Shown: positions 36,123 through 44,342 of the stretch, piece after piece | Position numbering within the stretch: the stretch's first letter is position 1 | Layout: each line of letters starts with the position of its first letter | Assembly: GCA_964482235.1 (NCBI GenBank) | Contig: CAYZWU010000011.1 | Coordinates: 66,795-130,794 of the forward strand | Direction of reading: 5' to 3' | Source of the DNA: CAYZWU01 sp964482235 | GTDB taxonomy: Bacteria > Planctomycetota > B15-G4 > CAYZWU01 | DNA length: 64,000 bases | Program-made: the position numbers and the translations under genes | The notes under the pieces: model-generated | Databases searched by the model: none | What the model was told of the DNA's origin: nothing | Seen by the model: only the letters and a program-made list of their open reading frames with translations

Positions 36123-38019
36123 GGTCCGGCTCCGGGTGTGCGTTCAGGACAGCTTTGATGAATTTCAACCGGGATTCGGCGTCACCGGCAAAGAAATCGG
36201 GGACAGGATCGAGATCGACGAAACGGGCGCAGGCAGTGCTCATCTCGACTCCCATGTAGACAGAGGAACTATCGAGCCAGTCGGAAAGGGCGCCCTGTTC
36301 CAGGGCCCAAGGCGGATCGATCCGGATCCGCATGCCGTACCGTCTTTCCTCGACAGCCGCGAACCGGGACAGCATGCGCAGCGTGTCCACGATGAAGCGG
36401 TTCAACGTGAGGGCCTCGGCTCCGGAACAGAGGGCCGACCTGATTGCAGCCTCCCTCAGACAGAGAGGCACGAGCCGGAATGTGCCGGGTCCCACGACAT
36501 CGCCGTCGCCGCCCATGAATCGGCGCAGTCCCGCCTTGGGCCCCCGGCCCCTGCGATGGAGCTTGTCGAGGAAGCGCTTTTTCGCGGCGAAGGCGGCCGC
36601 CGCTTTCCGCACTGCCCCTTCGAGGGCCCCGGCAAGCCGCTCCTCGCCCATATCCTCGCGGCCTTTCCAGATCGATTCGAGATCGAGAAGAATCCCGGAG
36701 ACGAGAGGCTCGACGGCTGCCAGGGGTTCTCCCTGGAACCGGGTGGCGCTCAGGCGGACGCGTCCGGCCGCTTCCAGCAGAACCATCCGGGAAAGCAGGC
36801 CTTCTTCCGGAGCCGACTCGCCGGACAGATCGACATGAAGAACGGGCACGGCCAGCTCGTGGCTCAGATCGCTCACCGCTTCCACGAGATCGGATAGCAT
36901 CTCGTCGAGCAGCCTCTGCCCCGATCTGGGAGAGACGCCCACCGCGGCGAGGATCCTTTCTCCCGACGGGGTGAGCCCCCTCCGGAAACGAAGGCAGGGA
37001 TCGCCGGGCACATCGGGGATGCCTGCGGGCCCGCGGGAGAGGGAGAGCACGACGGCGCGGGCAAAATCGGACAGCGACTCGCCTGTGACGCAGGCCCGTT
37101 CCAGGGCCGGGTCCGTGAGATCGACCAGAACATTTCCGGAGACGAAACGCGTCAGGAAACGGGCCACCACGCCGATCTCCGCCGCCGGCGCTTCGGGGCT
37201 GCAGAAGGGAAAGGGGAGAAGGCGCGGATGCACCGTGATGCCGAGATAGCCCGACGGCAGGGACAGGCCTTCCAGGTAGGCGTCTCCCTGGCGATGGAAC
37301 TCCATCTCCAGGGGGGAATAGAGCTCCCTGAGGGAAAACTGGCTCGAGATCGAGTCCATCACACGCAGGGATGCGTCGAGGGGCGTTCTGCCCTCGGCGT
37401 CCGACTCGATCGTCCGCCGCACCTCGCCGGACGGCAGGGTGAGCCGCGCTCTGCTGAAAACCCGGCCCTCGAATCCCCTGTTGAACAGCTCGTTGTCGAC
37501 CAGCTCCCTGAGAAGGGACGTCGAGATGCGCTGAAGGCCCGACCGGACGACGCGGCCCTCGACGGCCGATGCGATCTCCGACGCCGTCTCGGGCGGCACT
37601 TCCGCCTCGTTCACCAGATCCTCGAAGATCCTCGCCTTGGACCAGGGAGTGATCCAGCCGTTCTCCGAGTGATCGACCTCGAGATCGCGATCGGCCGGTC
37701 GGCTTTTCTCCCTGTCGAGGATCTTGAGGCACTTGACGCTCTTCCGGCGCCGCTCGCCATGGAGGATGAAGGCTCGGGCCGTGTCGGAATGCCCCGTCTC
37801 CATCAGGACCCGCTCGACGATCTCCTTGACGTCGGCTACCGAGGGGATGGCGCCTGGATACTCCTTCTCGAGAAAAAGAGCGACCACCGAGGCCAGCTCC
37901 TCGGAGAGCAGGTCGTCACCACAGCCCACGGAGCGGCCGGCACCGGCAATGGCCGATGCGATCTTGGCCTGATCGAAAGGCGCGGTCCGCCCGTCTCTTT
38001 TTCTAATCTTTTTTATCAT
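36112..38019 (-). CDS. ATP-cone protein, distant anaerobic ribonucleotide-reductase-like
   Basis: A 635-residue protein. Residues 1-90 form an ATP-cone (IRKRDGRTAPFDQAKIASAI), the allosteric nucleotide domain of ribonucleotide reductases and NrdR; about 120-215 may be a second, weaker copy (ENGWITPWSKARIFEDLV). The rest has the general feel of the NrdD barrel (FLDKLHRRGRGPKAGLRRF, LNRFIVDTLRML), but I see neither the C-terminal glycyl-radical motif nor the zinc cysteine pairs of an active class III enzyme. It overlaps nrdR by 17 bases and smc by 11. A dNTP-sensing protein without catalysis is the likeliest reading, by inference. Confidence 0.6.
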   Translation of the reverse strand: MIKKIRKRDGRTAPFDQAKIASAIAGAGRSVGCGDDLLSEELASVVALFLEKEYPGAIPSVADVKEIVERVLMETGHSDTARAFILHGERRRKSVKCLKILDREKSRPADRDLEVDHSENGWITPWSKARIFEDLVNEAEVPPETASEIASAVEGRVVRSGLQRISTSLLRELVDNELFNRGFEGRVFSRARLTLPSGEVRRTIESDAEGRTPLDASLRVMDSISSQFSLRELYSPLEMEFHRQGDAYLEGLSLPSGYLGITVHPRLLPFPFCSPEAPAAEIGVVARFLTRFVSGNVLVDLTDPALERACVTGESLSDFARAVVLSLSRGPAGIPDVPGDPCLRFRRGLTPSGERILAAVGVSPRSGQRLLDEMLSDLVEAVSDLSHELAVPVLHVDLSGESAPEEGLLSRMVLLEAAGRVRLSATRFQGEPLAAVEPLVSGILLDLESIWKGREDMGEERLAGALEGAVRKAAAAFAAKKRFLDKLHRRGRGPKAGLRRFMGGDGDVVGPGTFRLVPLCLREAAIRSALCSGAEALTLNRFIVDTLRMLSRFAAVEERRYGMRIRIDPPWALEQGALSDWLDSSSVYMGVEMSTACARFVDLDPVPDFFAGDAESRLKFIKAVLNAHPEPDHAS

Positions 38020-38479
38020 CTTCAGTCACTCGGGAGAGGAGCGGCTTGAGCTCGTCCACGAACTGATTGACATCCTTGAACTCGCGATACACCGAGGCGA
38101 AGCGCACGTAGGCGACCTGGTCGATCTCCTTCAGCTGATCCATGACGAGACGGCCGATGAACTTCGAAGAGACCTCCTTGTCGAACATCTCGTAGAGCTG
38201 CGCCTCGATGGCATTGACAGCCTCCTCGAGCCGCTCGAGGGAGATGGATCGCTTCTCGCACGCCTTGAGCATCCCGTTGAGGATCTTGCTGCGGATGAAG
38301 GTGTCGCGTCCGCCGTCCTTCTTGACCACGCGGAGCGGGGTTTCCTCGACCTTCTCGTAGGTGGTGAAGCGCTTGCCGCAGTCGAGGCACTCCCTCCTCC
38401 GGCGGATCATGAATGCGTCGCTCGATGTTCGGGAATCTATCACCTTATCGTTGTTAACTTTACAATAAGGACATCTCAT
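38003..38479 (-). CDS. nrdR: Transcriptional repressor NrdR
   Basis: A 158-residue repressor of ribonucleotide reductase genes. It starts MRCPYCKVNNDKVIDSR, the zinc-ribbon with CPYC and later CLDC, followed by an ATP-cone (residues about 49-139) that senses ATP/dATP. The ATG at 38479 is fixed by the family N-terminus; upstream in-frame codons run through the promoter. Length is typical. It heads an operon with the ATP-cone protein and smc, and a palindrome overlaps its predicted promoter. Confidence 0.97.
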   Translation of the reverse strand: MRCPYCKVNNDKVIDSRTSSDAFMIRRRRECLDCGKRFTTYEKVEETPLRVVKKDGGRDTFIRSKILNGMLKACEKRSISLERLEEAVNAIEAQLYEMFDKEVSSKFIGRLVMDQLKEIDQVAYVRFASVYREFKDVNQFVDELKPLLSRVTEDDKKD

Positions 38480-38580
38480 GGAAGTCTTCCCGAAAAGTAC
38501 CACCTGGTCGAGTGGGTCGAGGGTCGGTCCGGATGTGGCTGGAGATCGGACCCTCCTCTGCCAACCGCCGTTCAGATCAG

Positions 38581-38609
38581 AGTATACGGATAAAGCCCCT
38601 AACATACAA
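38581..38609 (-). promoter_or_regulatory. Predicted nrdR promoter
   Basis: On the reverse strand TTGTAT (38609-38604) and TATACT (38586-38581) are spaced by exactly 17 bases, giving a start near 38574 and a leader of about 95 bases. Confidence 0.5.
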
Positions 38610-38621
38610 CATGTAGTATGT
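38602..38621. promoter_or_regulatory. Palindromic operator candidate over the nrdR -35 region
   Basis: A 20-base near-perfect palindrome: ACATAC, one unpaired base, the self-complementary ACATGT, one unpaired base, then GTATGT. It covers the predicted -35 box of nrdR, the position expected for a repressor. NrdR boxes are 16-base AT-rich palindromes with ACA...TGT ends, so autoregulation by NrdR is possible, although the match is only general. Confidence 0.4.
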
Positions 38622-38642
38622 CAAAATATAAAAAGGGGTGTG

Positions 38643-39695
38643 TCAGAACTGGATATCCGATATGGTGACGGTCCGAACGCGAAGCCTGTCCGGCCTGGCT
38701 TCCCGATCGAGGGAGCCGGGCTTCACGCCCTCGTCGGGGATGGACCTGAAGATCAACCTTCTCTTTTCTTTCGCCAGAAGGCTCACCTCGCTCTGGAACA
38801 ACGTCTCTCCGCCGGCGAAGGTCGCCTCTTCCAGCTCGGCCGTCAACTTGGCGTTCACCGGGTAGGAAGCGCGATTCTCCACCGTGACGATCAGTCCCTG
38901 ATGATCGTGGCCACGCGACCTCGTCTTGACCACATCCCAGCCGATGATGCGGACGGGCTCCCAGTCCACCTTGCTCTGGGGTATGAACTTGAAGTACTTG
39001 CCGGCCAGAGCGTTAAGAGTCGATTTCTTCTCCAGGGCAAAGGGGAGCGTGAAGGTGAGGGTCCGTGAATCCCGCGGACGAACAGGTGCCGGCAGGCGGT
39101 CGGAATCGCGGAAGCGGTTCAGGCGGAATGGGAAAACCGGGATCTCCCTCGGATCCGTTGCGTCGAGGGGAGCGATCTTCTCACCATCGAGCAGCAGGTC
39201 GGTCATGGAGAGATAGCTGCTCGTGCGGTTCTTGATCTTCACGGTCAGCAGGGTGAAGGGCCGCTTTCCCTTGACGGCCTTCACCTTCCAGCTCGTGTAG
39301 ACATCGAGATCCCTCTTTCCGTGGGGCTGGAACGTGACGGGCCACGGCAGCTTGGGAAGAACGGGCGGCACCCTGAGCACTTTCTGATTTTCTGCCTCGG
39401 TCAGCTCCTGCAGCCTTTTCAGCCGCTCGAGCCGCCTCTTCCGCGACAGCTCGAGCTCCTCGAGGCTTCGATTCGGACCTTTCTTCGGCAGGGCCTCCTT
39501 GGTCGGCGTCCCTTCCTTCACCCTGCCAGGAGTCACCGGACTGGGGGGCGCCGGCACGTTGCCAGGCTTGGGCGGAGTGGCCGGTCCTGGAGGCGTGTTC
39601 TGGGCTGCGGCGTCATGGAGAATGAAACAGGTGAAGAGCAGGATCGTGGTGAGAAGAGGTAACATCCTGCCAGGTCTGTATTTAATGGGAATCAT
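38643..39695 (-). CDS. Secreted protein of unknown function, Pro-rich N-terminus
   Basis: A 350-residue exported protein. The ATG at 39695 follows GAGGAGGT by five bases and opens a signal sequence (MLPLLTTILLFTCFILHDAAA). Mature residues about 33-70 are Pro/Gly/Lys-rich (TPPGPATPPKPGNVPAPP), then a charged helical stretch and a mainly beta C-terminal region with TVKIKNRTSSYLS and VTVENRASYP, which look like two immunoglobulin-like or FixG-like strands describing an extracytoplasmic binding module. No family recognised. It lies between mnmE and nrdR on the same strand with gaps of 93 and 163 bases. Confidence 0.65.
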   Translation of the reverse strand: MIPIKYRPGRMLPLLTTILLFTCFILHDAAAQNTPPGPATPPKPGNVPAPPSPVTPGRVKEGTPTKEALPKKGPNRSLEELELSRKRRLERLKRLQELTEAENQKVLRVPPVLPKLPWPVTFQPHGKRDLDVYTSWKVKAVKGKRPFTLLTVKIKNRTSSYLSMTDLLLDGEKIAPLDATDPREIPVFPFRLNRFRDSDRLPAPVRPRDSRTLTFTLPFALEKKSTLNALAGKYFKFIPQSKVDWEPVRIIGWDVVKTRSRGHDHQGLIVTVENRASYPVNAKLTAELEEATFAGGETLFQSEVSLLAKEKRRLIFRSIPDEGVKPGSLDREARPDRLRVRTVTISDIQF

Positions 39696-39788
39696 GAGCG
39701 ACCTCCTCGTGCTCGGAATCCGAGAGCGGATATCACGCCCAACATATATATCTTCCATAGCATGGATTATGAAGAGGGTAACAGGCAT

Positions 39789-41138
39789 TCATTTACCGAT
39801 GCAAAACCGGGAAAAGAGCGTGTCCAGGATCTCGTCGCCCGTCAGCCTCCCCCCGATGTCGGCCAGGGCGTCGAAAGCGCTGCGGATCTCCAGGGCCACC
39901 AGCTCGAGCCCCCCCTCCCAGTTCCTGTCGAGGGCCTCGTCGATCGCCGTGACCGCCCTGTCGATCCGACCGGCCAGGAGCGCCCCCACGAAGAAGGCCT
40001 CCCCCCCCATCGGCGCCGGCAGGATCGCATCGAGGCTCCCGAGCAGCGTGGGCAGTCCTCCTTCGAACCGGGCCGAGATAGCTAGCTTTTCTCCCGGAAG
40101 GCCGATCTTCTTCCACCCCGGATCCTCGCCCTGGTCACGCTTGTTCAGCGCGTAGACCGCCTCTCTCGGACCGCTGAAGAGGAGGAGCCGGCGCAGAACG
40201 TCCCTGTCGGGCGGCAGTGACCCGTCGAGGACCACGATGCAGGCATCGATCCTGTCCATCATCCCGTGCAGGCTGGCCACGGCCAGACGCTCGAGCGGAT
40301 CGTCCGTATCCGCCACCCCGGGTGCGTCGAAGAGCCGGAACATCGTGTCGCCGCACTGAACGGCCCCCTCGATCAGATCCCTCGTCGTTCCCGGAACGGA
40401 AGAGACGATCACCTCGCTGCCGGGGACGAGAGCCTGGAAAAGGGACGACTTGCCCGCATTGGGCGGCCCGAGAAGGACGACGCAGGGAAGATTCCGGAAC
40501 GGGCGCCGCCGCTCCACCATGGTCCTGATCCGGTTCAGGCCGTCGCGGCAGAGGGCAAGCTCGCTCTCCACGCTCTTCCTGTCCAGTGATTCGGTGTCCT
40601 CATCGGTGAAGTCGAGCCATGCCTCGATGGTGGCCAGCAGCTGGAGAAGCCGATCCCGGACCTCGGCGGCCTCGCGCGTGGGACGGCCGCGAAGCCGGGC
40701 CACGGCAGCGGCTCTCTCGCTCTCCGACGAGCTCTCGATCAGGGCCAGAACCCCTTCCGCCTGGAGACCGTCGATCCTCCCGCTCTGGAAGGCGCGGCGG
40801 GTAAACTCGCCCGGATCGGCGCGGCGGGCCCCGAGGCGGCAGCACTGCGCCAGGAGCTGCTGCGCCAGGGGAACGGAGCCGGCGATGTGGAACTCGACCA
40901 CATCCTCGGTGGTGTAGGAAAAGGGTGCGCGCATCACCAGCATGCGGGCCCGGACTTCGAGATCCGGGAGGGGGGCCACGGTGACGCAGGGGGCCGAGAA
41001 GCCGGGTACCTTTTCAGGACGGGGACCGCTCTTCAGCAGCCTTCCCCCCACGCCGAAAGCCCCCTCGCCGCTCAGCCTCACGATCGAGCGACAGCTTCTG
41101 CCCGGTGCAGTGGCCACGGCGGCGATCGTCTCTACCAT
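39789..41138 (-). CDS. mnmE: tRNA uridine-5-carboxymethylaminomethyl modification GTPase
   Basis: A 449-residue protein that with MnmG modifies U34 of certain tRNAs. The N-terminal folate-binding domain opens TIAAVATAPGRS; the G domain has LLGPPNAGKSSL, SSVPGTTRD, DAPGVADTDD and NKRD; and the last four residues are CIGK, the catalytic-cysteine tail of the family. Length is typical. It follows yidC by 38 bases, a pairing found in many bacteria. Confidence 0.96.
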   Translation of the reverse strand: MVETIAAVATAPGRSCRSIVRLSGEGAFGVGGRLLKSGPRPEKVPGFSAPCVTVAPLPDLEVRARMLVMRAPFSYTTEDVVEFHIAGSVPLAQQLLAQCCRLGARRADPGEFTRRAFQSGRIDGLQAEGVLALIESSSESERAAAVARLRGRPTREAAEVRDRLLQLLATIEAWLDFTDEDTESLDRKSVESELALCRDGLNRIRTMVERRRPFRNLPCVVLLGPPNAGKSSLFQALVPGSEVIVSSVPGTTRDLIEGAVQCGDTMFRLFDAPGVADTDDPLERLAVASLHGMMDRIDACIVVLDGSLPPDRDVLRRLLLFSGPREAVYALNKRDQGEDPGWKKIGLPGEKLAISARFEGGLPTLLGSLDAILPAPMGGEAFFVGALLAGRIDRAVTAIDEALDRNWEGGLELVALEIRSAFDALADIGGRLTGDEILDTLFSRFCIGK

Positions 41139-41176
41139 GGGAGAGGTATCCGAATCGGGTGATCCGGCCCGTCACG

Positions 41177-43186
41177 TCACCTCTTCTTCGATTTCTTCTT
41201 CGAGGAGGTCGGGCCCTTCGGTTTCTTCGGCGTATCCGCCGTCGGTTCCTTCTTGGGGGTCGCCGCCGGTTCCTCGGCCTTGGTCTCGCCTCCGACGGGG
41301 AACTTCTTGCGGATGAACTGCGTCTCCACGATCGAGATGATGTTCGATGTCATCCAGTAGAGCGAGAGTCCCGATGCGTAGCCGTAGAAGAGGAAGCCGA
41401 AGAAGATCGGCATGAAGTACATCATGATCTTCTGCGTCTGGGCCTGCTGCGGATCAGCCGGCTTGGGCATGACCTTCTGCTGGAGGAAGAAGGCCACGAC
41501 CATCAGGAGAGGCAGGAGATTGATGGTGTCTCCGATGAAGGGAAGGGCAAAGGGAAGAGGCATCTGATCGGGCATGGACAGATCCTTGATCCAGAGCATG
41601 AAGGGCGAATGCCTCAGCTCGATCGATGTCCGGAGCACCTGGAACAGCCCGATGAATATAGGGAACTGGAGAAAGATCAGCAGGCAGCCGAGGAGGGGCG
41701 GCGTGGCGCCGTGTTCCTTCATCAGCTTCATCTGCTCCTCGTTGAACTTCTTCTTGTTGTTCTTGTGCCGCTTACGCAGCTCGTCCAGCTTCGGCTTCAG
41801 CTTGCCCATCTTCTGGGAGTAGCGGTGCATGCTCACCTGCTGGACACGACTCAAGGGGAAGAGCAGCGCCTTGACGAGCAGGGTGAGGCAGATGATGGCC
41901 ACACCCCAGTTGCCGAAGATCGACTGGAAGAATTTCAGGATTGCGACGAGCCCCTTGTTGATCCACGACATGGAGCCGTAGCTGTCCTCGATCAGGGTGT
42001 ACAACTCGGAGTACGGCTCCTGCTGCATCAGTCCCGATTCCCTGGGACCGGCAAAGAAGAGGATCGACTGGCTCTTCGCGTCGCCGACCGCGGGTGTTCT
42101 CATGTCGAAGACGAGCCGCGACGACACGTTGGTCAGGGCTTCATGGTGGAATTTGTCGAGGGTGGACTGGATCGGCTCGGCTCCGTACTCCCTGCGGAAC
42201 TCGTCGACCGCCTCCCTGAACCTGCCGCTGTCCTCGAGAGGGTAGAACGAGACCTGGGAAAGGAGGTTGCCCTCTACCGGTTTGAGGAGGAGCGCGAAGT
42301 AGTTGGTCACGAGACCGGCGAAACGGAGGTCCTCCCTCTGCTCCACCCTGTAGGTGAACGACTTCTTGTCGACCAGCTCGTCGCTGTCCTTGTCGAGGAT
42401 TTCCGGCTCGGCCTCGGGATTGTCCGGGTCGGGAATGAGCAGGATGGCCGTGGGCCCCACGGTCCAGGCGGCCCTCTTGGTGTCCATGATTCCGGAGAGA
42501 GCGTCCATGACGAAGCTCTGCATCCCGGTGAGAGCGGGATTCCTGTTCTCCACGTCCAGGTTGAAGTCGATGTGATAGGCGCCGTCGTAGAAAGAGAACG
42601 ACTTGGTCAAGATCAGCCCGTCGGCGCACTTCAGCACGAACCGGACCGTCCTCGATCCGTCATGCTCGACGATCTCCTCCCACTCCCAGAGCGCCGCGGC
42701 CAGGTCGACACCGGGGTCTCCCTTCTTCCCGGCCTTCCTCAACACGAAGGACGGTGTGTCGTCGCAGACCTCGGCGAGGATCTCGTACCACTTCTCCGGA
42801 TCATCTTCCCAGTCCGGGTTCTGCTGAACCTCGGGATCGTTGAAGTGGCGCTTCAGCTTGAGGGAGCGGAGGACGCCGCCCCTGTTCGAGAAGACGGCTC
42901 TGTAGAGATCGGATTCGATCGTGATCCCGCTGTTCTCATCCTCCACTGCGCTCGTCTCGAAAGCGGGCGGAGCAGCAGGATCATCTTCCGGAGGCGCGCC
43001 GTCTCCCTCTGCCGGAGGAGTTGCCTCGCCGCTCTCGTCGACAACGCTCTCACCAGCCGGCCCTTCGGCGCTTTCACGGGCGGGCGTCTCCTGAGAGGTC
43101 GTCTCCGGGGGAGGCGGGAACAGGATGGAGTTGATCCAGAACAGGAGCAGGATCAGAACGAGAGCCAGGAGCATTCGCTTTTCCAT
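41177..43186 (-). CDS. yidC: Membrane protein insertase YidC
   Basis: A 669-residue Gram-negative-type YidC. TM1 is at about residues 5-17 (LLALVLILLLFWINSILF), followed by an Ala/Glu/Pro-rich linker and the large periplasmic beta-domain (about 80-390). The conserved core begins IFGNWGVAIICLTLLVKALLF with the hydrophilic-groove arginine region, then GCLLIFLQFPIFIGLFQVLR. A Lys-rich C-terminal tail (KKKSKKR) may contact ribosomes. It lies 11 bases after the phosphoesterase gene. Confidence 0.97.
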   Translation of the reverse strand: MEKRMLLALVLILLLFWINSILFPPPPETTSQETPARESAEGPAGESVVDESGEATPPAEGDGAPPEDDPAAPPAFETSAVEDENSGITIESDLYRAVFSNRGGVLRSLKLKRHFNDPEVQQNPDWEDDPEKWYEILAEVCDDTPSFVLRKAGKKGDPGVDLAAALWEWEEIVEHDGSRTVRFVLKCADGLILTKSFSFYDGAYHIDFNLDVENRNPALTGMQSFVMDALSGIMDTKRAAWTVGPTAILLIPDPDNPEAEPEILDKDSDELVDKKSFTYRVEQREDLRFAGLVTNYFALLLKPVEGNLLSQVSFYPLEDSGRFREAVDEFRREYGAEPIQSTLDKFHHEALTNVSSRLVFDMRTPAVGDAKSQSILFFAGPRESGLMQQEPYSELYTLIEDSYGSMSWINKGLVAILKFFQSIFGNWGVAIICLTLLVKALLFPLSRVQQVSMHRYSQKMGKLKPKLDELRKRHKNNKKKFNEEQMKLMKEHGATPPLLGCLLIFLQFPIFIGLFQVLRTSIELRHSPFMLWIKDLSMPDQMPLPFALPFIGDTINLLPLLMVVAFFLQQKVMPKPADPQQAQTQKIMMYFMPIFFGFLFYGYASGLSLYWMTSNIISIVETQFIRKKFPVGGETKAEEPAATPKKEPTADTPKKPKGPTSSKKKSKKR

Positions 43187-43197
43187 GACGTGCCCTT

Positions 43198-43950
43198 TTA
43201 TCTGCCTTCTTTCAAACGTGCCGCCAGGAAAAGAGGAAGCTCGCCGGTTGCCACAATTTTGTCCATGGTCAGTTCGAGATCGTAGGCGACACGGTGAAAC
43301 CGGATCGTCCCGTTGTTGTATGTCACGAACGAGGCCCGGGGATCGCCGTCGCGCGGCTGGCCCACGCTGCCCACGTTGACGATGGCCCGCGCACCCGGAG
43401 CCAGGCTGAATCCGTCGGACTGTTCATCGGGGGAGATGAAGCGTCCGTCCTCGGGATAGACCCCCGGGATGTGGGAATGGCCGATGAAGCAGAGCGGCCT
43501 TTCCATCAGGGAGAAGAGTGTCGTCATCTTTTCCCTGTTCAGGCAGTCTTCAGGCGTGACGTACTCGTGAACCTTGTCCCGGGGAGAACCGTGCACGAGC
43601 ATGAAATTCCCGGTGAGGATCATGCTGGGCAGGCTGTCCACGAAGTTCCAGAACGCCCTGTTCTCCTCCCTTGGGTATTCGTCGGAGTTGAGGCGGGCCC
43701 TGGTCCAGTCGAGGGCTTGCCGGGCCTTGGTGTTGAAGTCCTCGGCGGACGAAAGGAGAGCCTCCTCGTGATTCCCTCTCAGGCATCCGTGGAAGCTCTG
43801 CGCCTTTCTCAGGCAGGTCCGGGGATTCGGACCGTAGCCGATGACATCGCCGAGGCAGTATATTTCCTCCGCGCCCATCTCTTCCAGTTCGATGAGCACG
43901 GCTGTCAACGCTTCGATGTTGCTGTGGATGTCGGAAACGATGGCCTGCAA
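43198..43950 (-). CDS. Metallophosphoesterase family protein
   Basis: A 250-residue calcineurin-like phosphoesterase. The metal ligands are visible in order: DIHSN, GDVIGYG, GNHEEAL, HGSPRDK and GHSHIPG. The family includes bis-nucleotide and cyclic-nucleotide phosphodiesterases; the substrate is undetermined. The TTG at 43950 is preferred because GAGGA lies just upstream and it gives the usual start close to the first aspartate; a TTG at 43971 has only a poly-T run before it. It belongs to the operon with the small zinc-ribbon protein, yidC and mnmE. Confidence 0.88.
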   Translation of the reverse strand: MQAIVSDIHSNIEALTAVLIELEEMGAEEIYCLGDVIGYGPNPRTCLRKAQSFHGCLRGNHEEALLSSAEDFNTKARQALDWTRARLNSDEYPREENRAFWNFVDSLPSMILTGNFMLVHGSPRDKVHEYVTPEDCLNREKMTTLFSLMERPLCFIGHSHIPGVYPEDGRFISPDEQSDGFSLAPGARAIVNVGSVGQPRDGDPRASFVTYNNGTIRFHRVAYDLELTMDKIVATGELPLFLAARLKEGR

Positions 43951-44005
43951 TGTTCCTCGATGCCTTTCCAAAAAAAAATGCTGCGGAGTCTCAGCGCGGC
44001 TTCTC

Positions 44006-44179
44006 TTAAGAATCGTCTTCCTGGGGCTGCTGCGCCTCCTCCACGAGCATAACGGGAATCCCGTCCCGGATGGGGTATCGTCTCAGGCACGTCCGGCAGA
44101 CTAGACGATTCGATTCCTTGACGACGCCGGTCTTGCATTCCGGGCACACGAGGATCTTGAGCAGTTTCTCGTCCACCAT
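44006..44179 (-). CDS. Small zinc-ribbon protein, Trm112/UPF0434 (YcaR) family
   Basis: A 57-residue protein reading MVDEKLLKILVCPECKTG at its start. Two CxxC knuckles (CPEC at 12-15 and CRTC at 29-32) and a YPIRDGIPVML ending are the full signature of the Trm112-like family. Some eukaryal and archaeal members activate methyltransferases; the bacterial YcaR type has no settled function. It is the first gene after a strong promoter and is likely cotranscribed with the phosphoesterase, 55 bases downstream. Confidence 0.9.
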   Translation of the reverse strand: MVDEKLLKILVCPECKTGVVKESNRLVCRTCLRRYPIRDGIPVMLVEEAQQPQEDDS

Positions 44180-44242
44180 GAGGGACTCGTCCGGTTAGCA
44201 GTACTGAGCGATTCAAAATGCCGGATAAACGGCAAACTGCGA

Positions 44243-44271
44243 ATAATAGAAGCGCCCGGACGGCAAGTCAA
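44243..44271 (-). promoter_or_regulatory. Sigma70-type promoter of the zinc-ribbon-phosphoesterase-yidC-mnmE run
   Basis: On the reverse strand TTGACT (44271-44266) and TATTAT (44248-44243) are spaced by exactly 17 bases, giving a start near 44236 and a leader of about 57 bases. It is one of the best promoter matches in the window. Confidence 0.65.
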
Positions 44272-44342
44272 GAACAGTTACGAAATCGAAGGGGAGACTT
44301 TTTCTCGATAAGTCCGAGCGGCCGGGAAAGGAAAAAAGTACA

